Assembly (NCBI GenBank): GCA_949825045.1
Contig: OX463812.1
Location: forward strand, 17,355,956-17,419,955
Source: Argyresthia goedartella
Lineage: Eukaryota; Arthropoda; Insecta; Lepidoptera; Argyresthiidae
Length of the DNA stretch: 64,000 nt
Reading direction: 5' to 3'
Positions 55,518 to 64,000 of this stretch are shown piece after piece; the first letter of the stretch is position 1, and each line of letters begins with the position of its first letter. A model generated the notes under the pieces. The model was not told the origin of the DNA. It did no database searches and saw nothing but the letters and a program-made list of their open reading frames with translations. The position numbers and the translations under genes are program-made.

Positions 55518-58453
55518 TTATTTTAAAATATTTTCAGTTTCATCATAATTTAAGCTAGTGAGGTATTTTCTTACTTTAATTTTTGTTTCTTTTATTGTAG
55601 ACGTTTTGAGATCTAGTTTTTGTGTGATCTTATTGTAAATGTAGGGATGTAGATAATTGGAGTATTTCTGGGCAAATGATGTTTTAACGGGGCTGATACA
55701 AAGTCTAAAAACTCTTCTTGAGAGGAGCCATGGGTACTCTGGTGAAGAAAGTATTTTTTTTGTGTTGAATTTGCACTGATCTTTCAATGTATAGCTGTCG
55801 TACGCTTAGCAGTTTCAGTGATTGAAAGAGACGGTCGGTTGGGTAACGGCGATTTTTGCAGGTCATAACCTTAAGCACCGATCTCTGCGCCCTTTCAATT
55901 TCAATGAAAATCGTCTTGGCTGCTCCTCCCCATATAGGTAGACAGTAGCCCAAGAGGGACTCGCAAATAGCTTTGTAAATGGATTTGAGTAACGTTATTT
56001 CTGCACTATGCCTCAAAGCCTTCATAATGTGGATGGTTTTTCTTATTTTGCTTGACATCATGTTGATATGATTTTTAAATGATAACGTTTCATCTAGCAA
56101 AATACCAAGATATTTTATGGTCTTAATACGCTGTATACGTGGGCATAAGCAGTCTTGTTGAATGCAACAGTTTTTATGTACTATAATATCCTTCGAAATA
56201 GGAGGAGCTGAGGCACGAGTTTTATGAAAAGCTATGTATTTAGTTTTATCAGCATTCAAAGTCAGGAGATTCCTATTAAGCCAGTGTCCTAAGTTTGTCA
56301 TACCATGTTCGGCTCTTTCCAAAACATTTTCCCACGAGCTGCCATTAAATATTATGGCAGTATCATCTGCGTAACAGAAGAGATCTGTATTCATGTTTTC
56401 ATGGGAGGAGATGTCATTGAGATAAATCAAAAACAGTGATGGGCCTAGAATGCTCCCTTGGGGAACGCCATAGCTGATAACTCTCTGTGAGCTTAGTTGC
56501 TGGTCTATCCTAACACTCTACCTTCTATGTGTGAGGTATGTTCGAAACCAATCATGAGCTGTACCTCGGATTCCCAGATGTTCAAGTTTTTGCAGCAGGA
56601 TGTTGACCGAAACGGTGTCAAAAGCCTTTGCCAAGTCTAAAAACAGGTGTGTTTTTCCGTCATCCAAAAAGTTGGTTACGAGGTTCGTGAGTGCTCCAAC
56701 TGCATCTTCTGTAGATTTTTCTCGCCTGAATCCAAACTGTTTTTTATTTAGAAGATTATTTTTCTCGAGATTGGACATTAGCCTTTTGTTCACCAGTTTC
56801 TCGAGTATTTTAGAAAAACTAGTGAGCAACGAAATCGGCCGGTAGTTTGCCGGGATATTTCTGGGGCCACTTTTGTGTATGGGACATACCAATGCAACTT
56901 TACAGCATTCAGGGAATTCTCCGAGCGATAAACTGAGGTTAAATATATGGGTCAGCGGGGATAGAAGGGTATGTTTAAAGCGCTTAATTAAACTATTACT
57001 GACATCATCAAGTCCTGGAGCGCTCTGGACCTTTAGGAGTTGGAGAAGTGAGGAGACCTCGACTTCGTCTGTAGGATGCATGAAAAAGCAGGAAGACGGA
57101 CTGCCATCAGCTGCACAGATTTTTGATGCTAAGGATTGTTCTGTTTCTTTTGTGATTTGAAGGATATTGTTAGCCAGGGTTTGACCAACACCTGCAAAGT
57201 ATTCATTACAAGAGTCTAATGAGCTGCAGGTGTTATTTTTAATGTATTTGAGTTCTGATGCTGGGTTTATATTCTTGTTATAATGGCATATATCTTTGAT
57301 TGTTTTCCACAGTTGTTTCGGATTATTTCTATTTTCTTCTAATTGATTTCTTTCAAATTGATGTTTCAGCTTGTGCAGTAGGTCAGTAAAGAAGTTTCTG
57401 TACCGTTTATAGGTTATTTGTAATATTACGTCGTTTGGTAGTTTCCGTGCTTTCAAATGGAGAGCGTCGCGATGTCTCATACATTTCATAAGTCCCGGGG
57501 TTATCCATGGCTTCACATTATACTTGCTGCGGCTGACTTGAAATGACTGTTTATTTTGACTAATTATACTGTTTAATGTATCTAAGAACAAATCTGTGGC
57601 AGCCGACACGCTTGTCGCTTCAGTGATAGGTGACCAGTCGACGTTTTTTAGTTGGCTCTCAATGGCATCAAAGTTGTATTTGGTGACTAAGCGCTTTTGT
57701 TTTTCCGGCTTGATGGCGTTATGGATTCCCACTATTATCATATTGTGGTCTGTTATTCCAGAGTTACAAACTATTCCCGTAGTGATGTGATGCGACCTGG
57801 TAAGAATGTGATCCAGACCATAGTCGGGTTGGCTTGTCCACCGAATGCACCAGGTCATGCTCAGCGGTTAGACAGAGGTACTCTGAGCGTTCTGCTGGAG
57901 TGGTCGTTTCAGGCATCGTATTGATGTTAAAATCGCCCGCAACAATCACAAAATTTTTGTCTTTTATGTTTTCAAGGACCGTGTCTAAATCAGAGATGAA
58001 GGATTTTATACATGTGAACGAAGGTGATCTATAAATTCCTACTATTGTGAATTTGTGCGGCACCTCCACAATGATAAAATTTGATTCGTTGAAATGTGGT
58101 TCGTACATGGACGCATTCCAGCAAGATTTTACATACACAACTACTCCGCCAGCCTTGTTTATAAATAAATTAGAGCGAAAATGGGTATACCCTTCAATTG
58201 AGCCAATTACAGTCCCTTCTTGTAGCCAGCACTCCGTTAAAATTATTATGTCAATGTCCATACTTAATCGTTTAAAAGATATGAAAAATTCGTCAAAGTT
58301 ACGAGTTATGCTACGTATATTTAAAGCAAGAATTTTTATATTATGTTCATTAGTAATAATATTTTTACAAAGTTCTAAGGTATGAACAATATGACATTCC
58401 CTGACAAAAATTTCTTCTAGTTCCTTTTCTATGTCAAGGCCTGTGGTAAACAA
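55518..58453 (-). pseudogene. LINE B ORF2: endonuclease and reverse transcriptase
   Basis: The endonuclease begins NIKILALNIRSITRNF and has IIILTECWL, AGDFNINTM and [11 protein letters not shown] (SDH-type). A frameshift near 57835 splits it. The reverse transcriptase has [44 protein letters not shown], then an in-frame TAG at 56520 after YLTHRR. It continues open through YGVPQGSILGPSLFLIYLND and CYADDTAII. Another frameshift near 55720 precedes the last ~75 codons. The protein would nick the target and reverse-transcribe its own RNA. Three lesions make it inactive. Confidence 0.85.
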
Positions 58454-58707
58454 AAACTGCGAGTTGTTCTAGCTTACCTGAGTTCCTGAAGTGTCCAGTG
58501 ACGCTTAGTTTGTGTTTTATGTAAACTTGGAAATTGTAATAGCTTAAATTTTGAGTTTCGGTATGTCGAGTTTGCCTATTTGCTAAAAGATGCTTTGTCT
58601 CTAGGAATGAGATGCGCTTATTAACAGTAAAAAATAATAAAGTGTAGGAAAAAGTAGGTGTTAGTAATATAATGCAAGGTAGATATAGATAGCATATTAA
58701 GATTATA

Positions 58708-59910
58708 TCAGGGGGTATTTTTGGTGTTGGCAGAGACATCACTATAAAAAGAGTTAGGACTTGAATTTGTAGGGGTGTGGCATTCATTTTCCAACTTCTC
58801 GTCGTGATGTTCTGGTGAATCGGAGGATGTTGCCAAGTGCTTAGTGAGGGTGGGGCACTTAGGTCCCACTTTCTCGTCCAGGTCGTGGATGTTTTTGATA
58901 GGAATGGCTGGTTTCTTTTCTGCTTTTCGTAAGAGAATAGTTCCACCGCTGATCCAGACGAATTTGTAGTCGTAGACACTTGCCCGTTGCCTGGCTTCAT
59001 GAAATAACTGCCTGTTTTTCCGGGTGAGCCGCTCATTAACAAAGACGTTCTTCGAAGTACCAGGTACAAATTCATTAGAGCTGACTTTGTTGAGTTTTCT
59101 AGTTTTAGCTGCTTTTAAAATTTCATCACGCTTCGATTTGCGCAACAGGCGTACCACGATGGGGCGAGGTCCCTTAGGTTTAGAGTCTAAATTTTCGGAG
59201 GATTGTGTTTGTTTACGTGGACCTGCGCGGTAAGTGTCGTCTACGTCAGTCTCCTTTAGTTCAATGCCTATCTTGCTGGAAAGTACCGTGGCAATATGGT
59301 AAAGGCTTTCGTTTTCCACTTCCGGAATTCCCACAATCTCAATCTCATTCTTTACTAGCTGTTGGGCCTGCATGTCTATGATGGTTTGCATTTCGTTGAC
59401 TGACAGCTGCAGATTATCCAAATCTTTTTTGCCTTGGTCCACCTTCTTTTCAACAGAACCCAAACGCACTAGCATTGACGAGATGGTCTCCAGGTTGTTT
59501 TTTACCTCGTTTAAATCGTTTCTCAGACCGCGTATCTCTTCCATCACTAGGCTAAGGCTTGGAGATTCTGAGCCTTGTGGTTCCAATGTGGCTTTAGTTT
59601 TCGCTGGCCCCCGTTCGGCCCGGGTTCCACCTGCCGCTTTCGGATCCGATGAGGCCATATCGAGAAAAACGCTCCGCTTGTCTCTCCGCTTGGTTTGCCG
59701 ATATGTTTGTGGCAGCTGTGCGGATGATTCACTGCAGCGGTCGGAGCTGTGAGATTGAGACAGAAGTATCCCGTCTCTTCTGATGTAGGAGTGAGACAGC
59801 AGATCGCCAACGCTTGATGGCATAGTCTGAGTAATTGTCTTAAAACTCACTTTTAGGGCTTGATGTGGTGTGTTAATCACTAGGTAACTTCGAAAGAGAA
59901 TGGTTATCAC
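58708..59910 (-). CDS. LINE B ORF1 protein
   Basis: Intact 400-codon frame (first Met at 59910; Met30 at 59823 is an equally good start). A charged, low-complexity N-terminus is followed by a predicted coiled coil (about residues 121-187: heptad-like MEEIRGLRNDLNEVKNNLET). An RNA-binding, L1-ORF1-like domain (about 188-330) has EIEIVGIPEVENESL, IVVRLLRKSKRDEILKAAK and VFVNERLTRKNRQLFHEARQ. The acidic C-terminus is rich in Ser, His and Glu. This class coats LINE RNA as a trimeric chaperone. It lies upstream of ORF2 with a ~250-bp gap. Intact ORF1 beside damaged ORF2 suggests recent inactivation. Confidence 0.8.
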   Translation of the reverse strand: MITILFRSYLVINTPHQALKVSFKTITQTMPSSVGDLLSHSYIRRDGILLSQSHSSDRCSESSAQLPQTYRQTKRRDKRSVFLDMASSDPKAAGGTRAERGPAKTKATLEPQGSESPSLSLVMEEIRGLRNDLNEVKNNLETISSMLVRLGSVEKKVDQGKKDLDNLQLSVNEMQTIIDMQAQQLVKNEIEIVGIPEVENESLYHIATVLSSKIGIELKETDVDDTYRAGPRKQTQSSENLDSKPKGPRPIVVRLLRKSKRDEILKAAKTRKLNKVSSNEFVPGTSKNVFVNERLTRKNRQLFHEARQRASVYDYKFVWISGGTILLRKAEKKPAIPIKNIHDLDEKVGPKCPTLTKHLATSSDSPEHHDEKLENECHTPTNSSPNSFYSDVSANTKNTP

Positions 59911-59935
59911 TGGTAGACCTCTTCTTTAGGTCAAA

Positions 59936-60621
59936 ACTGTAGCATACGCTATTTTTATCAATTAAACTAACTGAAGCAACAGTAAACACGTCCGGCTGTG
60001 CCGCTTACGCTTAATGACCCCAAAGTAACTATGTAGCTGATTGTGATACTAATCACAATAAAAAATACAAAGTGCCAATCATCCCTTTTGTAAAATTTGA
60101 CGTGAGGCGCGTGAGGCAAATATCCTTCGGCATCAGCCACGGTTTAAAATCACAGTAAAAAATATTTTTTTCGCACATGCAACAAAATGTCGTCATTACG
60201 TGCGCTATAATAGGCTTGGAAGTATCACGTTGCGCGCCGCTGTCGAAACGGGTACTGAAATGGAATCTTATACATACATTGCAGGTAATATGGGCAGGTA
60301 GTTATATATTTAATTTTATACTCAGGGCAAAAAACATCAACGGATGACCAAATTACGATAAGCATTTTTTTATTTCATTGCATGTGTGAATAAAGCACTA
60401 TACATGCCTCTGGCCGTGAATAGAGCTTGCCGGCTTCGTATTCCTATCCGGTCTATACCTATTCAGCCGGCAAGCCCTTCTTTTCCGGCGTCTGCAGTAA
60501 TGTACTATTGTAGTAATATACAGACGTTAAATAACTTTATTTAAAAACATTTTTTATTATTATTTAACATGTTTTATTAGTATTTTTATGTTTATATTTA
60601 TTCATAAATACGTTTTCCAAC
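59936..60621. other. Intergenic, possibly LINE B 5' UTR then old repeat DNA
   Basis: No coding content. Short palindromic stretch GAGCTTGCCGGCTTCG / AGCCGGCAAGC at about 60422-60476. Confidence 0.4.
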
Positions 60622-60780
60622 ATGTTACCGTCAGATTATGAACACCGTGCGCTTATAATCTTACTCACGATATTATGAACTGGCAAAACCTTTCACAATT
60701 TAATGCATGATTTTTCGTTAGTTTATAATCCCTCAATGCCAAATTGTGAACTTAGATCAAATTGGCAGCATTGGAAACGC
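60622..60780. repeat. Left inverted repeat of MITE-like element
   Basis: TTACCGTCAGATTATGAACA and CTTATAATCTTACTC pair, with about 80 percent identity by eye, with the reverse complement of 62216-62376. The element they bound is interrupted by LINE C. Confidence 0.7.
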
Positions 60781-60784
60781 ATCC

Positions 60785-62165
60785 TGTGCGCTTTGTAATG
60801 CTTTGTCATACTTTATTGCACAAAACAGTGATAACAAAACAAATATCAAGGAAAGAACATGTACAAAGGCGAGCTTATCTCTAACAAGCTATTTCTTCCA
60901 GGAAACCTAGAATGGATAGAAAAAAAAGAAACTAAAAGAAACTATGTATACAACAATAAAAAATAAAAAAAACTTCATAACACTAAAAATAATGCTATAT
61001 ACAAATATGTAACTTATACACACATAGTAGATACAAATAAATACTAATACTTATCATGGAAGAGATAGATAGTGTTCTTTCAAACGACTATTAAAAGTGT
61101 GAATTGACGGACTGTCTCTGATGGCGCTGGGGAGTTTGTTCCAGAGACTGATAGCTCGTAGTCTGAACCCATTCTCATAAACGGCAGTGTTATGTTGCGG
61201 AGTTGTAAGTAGTGACCGAGTGGGAGATCTCCGTGGCCTATCCGAAGACAGAAAAACGAAGCGATCCCGTAAGAAGCCAGGATAGCGAGGATTACATAAA
61301 ATATTGAAGAGGCAAATGAGGATATGGGAATCCCGTCGAAGTCGAATCGGGAGCCATTTCAACTCCCTGCGATACTCTAAGACGTGGTCGAACGCAGACC
61401 GAAAACAAACCGAATCACGAGGTTTTGAAATCGCTCGAGTTTGTTCAGTTGCTCTTCGTTTGTGCTTTCCCAGCAGACAGCAGCGTAATCGATCAGGGGA
61501 AGAAGAAGAGACTGGGCAAGCGTGATTTTTGTCTGACGAGGCAGGAAGGTTTGAAGACACCTGAGGGAGTGGAAAGTGGCAAATACACATCTACTAACCT
61601 CGCTGACATGCTCTGACCAGGACAGCTGGTTATCAAACATAACTCCTAGATTTTTGGCCTTGGTGCTGTATGAGATCATGGTTCCATCAAAGGTTACAGG
61701 AGTAATAGAAATATGCTGTAACAAGTTAAGGGAGTACCTGGAACCAATAATAATAGCCTGTGACTTAGTAGGGTTGACAAGGAGACCATGAGACGAGACA
61801 TTGGAGATCGTCGGCGTAGAGATAATATGATGAGGAGAGGACATCTGAGGTGGAATTAATGAAGATAGAGAAAAGAAGAGGGGAGAGTATTCCACCCTGG
61901 GGTTTCCCGCAAAGAGATCACACCACACCGTTGAAGTCGTCTCCGACTTTATACGTAGCTGGCGACCTCTCAGATAAGAGTCGAACCAGTTAGCAGATAT
62001 GGAGGACACGTTCAAAGACGTATCTCAACGAGAATGTCGAAATCGACGCAGTTAAAGGCGCTGCTGAAGTCGAACAATGCTATTACAGTAAGCTGTTTCT
62101 CATCCATTGCTTGCTGAATTATTTCTGGGCGGTTTGCCATTCGGGCAACTAAAGCAACCTAAATA
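60785..62165 (-). pseudogene. LINE C reverse transcriptase remnant
   Basis: On the minus strand: ALFDFSSAFNCVDFDIL, a frameshift, NWFDSYLRGRQLRI, QGGILSPLLFSIFIN, LYADDLQCLV (YADD), then AKNLGVMFDNQLSWSEHV, LIDYAAVCWES and, after another shift, LKWLPIRLRRDSHI and AISLWNKLPSAIRDS. Domain order is that of a LINE RT from palm to C-terminus, with several frameshifts. The 5' two thirds are missing. The tail near 60871 (GAGCTTATCTCTAACAAG) is shared with 28727 inside the piggyBac element. Confidence 0.8.
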
Positions 62166-62215
62166 AACTAACCTACCTCGTTTTTGTGTATGCGGTCCGT
62201 AGCATGCCGATTCAA

Positions 62216-62376
62216 TCTCAGTTCACAATTTGAGGATTCGACATTAATGGTTTATAAACTAATGAAAAATATTGCGTTAAAATGTGAACGGCTTTGACAG
62301 TTCACAATTTCTCGAGAGTTTATAATATCGCGAGTAAGATTATAAACTGACGGTGTTCACAATCTAACGGTGACAT
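62216..62376. repeat. Right inverted repeat of MITE-like element
   Basis: Contains TTTATAATATCGCGAGTAAG and TGTTCACAATCTAACGGTGA, the inverse partner of 60622-60780. Confidence 0.7.
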
Positions 62377-62864
62377 ATACATGTTTATGATGCTGACTAT
62401 ACTCAATAAAAATCATACAACTTACAACACTTTTACTATAAGTTTGGAGCTGTCGTCGATGATTATCGGTTCCGGCGAGGTCTTTTTAATCAAAATGTCT
62501 GTGACATACACGTCGGTATTTATAGATAAATGTAATCATTTGGAAGGCTCAAAATATCGCAGCGTACAGCCACGAATTGAACAGCTCCTTCTCTTTTCCC
62601 GGATTAGGCAACTTATATAGAATGTCCATGGATTCTAAAAAAAGATTTAACGCAACCCAGTGAGTCCCCTGGTCTGGGGCCCATTTGACAAAGGTTTGTA
62701 ACTTGTGCTACAAGCATAAGCATATTTTCAACTTTATTTGAAAGAGACTCTCGTTTCTATTAATAGTTACAATCCTTTATTTTTACAAACCCCTACATGC
62801 TGAATTGCGTGCTAGCAAAACTCAATTTACGATGAAATTAATTTAGTTTGTTTATTAGTAACTA
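62377..62864. other. Intergenic, no gene seen
   Basis: The 79-codon frame at 62381-62620 shows no recognisable domain. No other signal. Confidence 0.4.
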
Positions 62865-63370
62865 ACTGTTGCCCGCGACTTTGACCGCGTAGACCTTTTT
62901 ATCATCTAAGAAAAATGATTGCTCTCCATAAAAACTTTAAACCGTCTTTGAACTCCTTCAGGGGATAGTTTTATTACCCACTGCGTCATTGTTTTTTAAT
63001 GATATTTTATGCAATAAAATATATAATAATAATAACTTTAAAAAAACGTTGCAATAAATTTTCTAGTTTTTAAACAAACAGTCTAAACCCGAAGTTAAAA
63101 ATCTCATACCTACTTTAGAAACGCCTTGCTCTTTACACAAACTTTAAAGCCCCTTTTAACACTCTTAGGGTATGAATTTGAAAAAACTCTGAAATTAGTT
63201 TTGTAGCCTTTTAATAAGACCAAAGTTACAAATCTCTTACTTTTAAAATGTATTGATCTCCATATAAACTTTAAACCCCTTTTTAACCCCCATAGGGGTA
63301 GAATTTTCTAAAATGCTGAGAGTACTTTTTATATAGTAATAAGTTATCTTTCTACAAAGTTTTAAGTCTC
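62865..63370 (+). repeat. Decayed dispersed repeat with internal subrepeats
   Basis: Starts GTTGCCCGCGACTTTGACCG and contains three related blocks, AAACTTTAAACCNYYTTT followed by AAC and then TAGGGGTAGAATTTT-like sequence, at about 62933, 63138 and 63263. I recognise this as a common lepidopteran repeat of LINE or SINE type; the family name is uncertain. Confidence 0.55.
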
Positions 63371-64000
63371 TAGGTCGAAAAAAGTGTTAACATATTTATT
63401 TTAAATCGATATTTTACAGTTTAAAATTCTAATAACTTAAAGATCATTTATTCAACTAATGCAAAAGGCTGTACTGTATGTTCGATTCCAAATCGATATT
63501 CGATCGATGGTTTCTGAACGGTCATTTTAATTTTGACGTTAGCTGTCAATCAGGCAGTTTTGACAACTGACAGACGAAATCCCTCGCAATGTAAACGCGT
63601 TTTGGTTAGGGGTTGAAATTAAATCGCAGGGCATCTGGAATATATTCGGGATTCCCTCAGGATTGTTAATATAGCTGAGTGTGTTGTTGTCTCTCGAACC
63701 AGATAAAGTTCGGATTTTCGTGCCCGATTTGTATTTACCACGTAGAACATAACCTGTGTTGGAACACTGTGCTCATTGAAGCTGGCCCGCCAGTCATACC
63801 TGGTTGGCTGAAGAACCTGTCTACCAAGAAGAGCCTAGTGCACCCGGGCCTTGCAGAGAGACAGGAGGTTGACGGGACCGAAGCACAGACCAGGTTAGAT
63901 CTACCCCACATAACTTCAGCTCGGTGAATCGCCGACGTTCATCACTTCTTGGCACCTGATCGTCACGCTACCTCGTAGCTGATGGGCCCCTACGAGGTCA
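63371..64000. other. Unassigned right edge
   Basis: No supportable gene. The 82-codon frame at 63679-63927 lies in less AT-rich sequence but has no family resemblance. A short hairpin (ACCTCGTAG / CTACGAGGT, 63971-63999) ends the window. It could be the edge of another element. Confidence 0.35.

Larger units (their letters stand above)
55073..59935 (-). mobile_element. LINE B, near full length
   Basis: Non-LTR retrotransposon on the minus strand with ORF1 (58708-59910), ORF2 (about 55518-58453), a polyadenylation signal (AATAAA on minus at 55108-55103) and a simple-repeat tail (TTGTAT)n at 55100-55073. The 5' end is uncertain and may extend past 59935. ORF order and the YADD active site fit the CR1/L2/Jockey assemblage. 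Confidence 0.85.

Noticed and set aside
57596..59752. Plus-strand frames of 60-126 codons
   Set aside because: All are antisense to LINE B ORF1 and ORF2.
63971..63999. Short hairpin as a terminator or attachment site
   Set aside because: Nine-base arms at the window edge are common by chance and no neighbouring gene supports a function.
1..64000. tRNA, rRNA or host housekeeping genes
   Set aside because: None was recognised on either strand; coding signals are confined to mobile elements.

Overview
The window looks like eukaryotic, insect and most likely lepidopteran, nuclear DNA. It is AT-rich and has spliced genes. It carries dispersed repeat motifs that I associate with moth and butterfly genomes: a GGAC-rich block ending in a GGTTCCGTACCC-type motif, an ACTTGGCCGGTTTTT motif, and CACTGTGGGCAAAGG-like LINE tails. 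I see no ordinary host gene. Almost everything recognisable is mobile or satellite DNA, as expected of a heterochromatic or ampliconic region (a W chromosome is one possibility, not shown here). No species can be named.

The first 50 kb is one composite block present twice. Copy 1 is bases 1-23668 (it may begin before the window); copy 2 is 25962-49877. Each copy has a 5.2-kb foldback-like element (726-5943; 26688-39370) whose two arms are inverted arrays of ~178-bp monomers. Next comes a short tandem amplification: three units of ~6.05 kb in copy 1 (from 5235, 11284 and 17330) and two units of 4847 bp in copy 2 (from 38608 and 43455). Every unit holds the end of the foldback right arm, a 1.59-kb non-autonomous LTR retrotransposon with two LTRs, PBS and PPT, and a lepidopteran-type repeat. 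The last unit of copy 1 and both units of copy 2 run into a mariner-like element (MLE) split by a Crypton-like tyrosine-recombinase element.

The two copies differ by events that can be ordered. Copy 2 carries a complete 7462-bp piggyBac element (26877-34338) flanked by TTAA; the unoccupied TTAA survives at 911-914 in copy 1. The piggyBac gene, on the minus strand, can be read as eight exons with seven GT-AG introns and an unbroken 806-codon frame, giving a transposase with an RGG-rich N-terminus and a C-terminal Cys-rich domain. After the Crypton-like body the copies diverge: copy 1 switches to the 3' half of a DIRS element (RNase H, a second tyrosine recombinase, inverted termini), while copy 2 continues into the remaining N-terminal half of the MLE.

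From 50.7 to 64 kb the sequence is not duplicated. It has a 5'-truncated LINE on + (50.9-53.6 kb), a nearly full-length LINE on - with ORF1 and an interrupted ORF2 (55.1-59.9 kb), and a decayed LINE on - (60.8-62.2 kb) nested between ~160-bp inverted repeats of a MITE-like element. The remainder is old repeat DNA with no supportable gene.

The elements do not form a pathway. They record nested insertion, segmental duplication and satellite-mediated rearrangement. The only gene that looks potentially functional is the piggyBac transposase.
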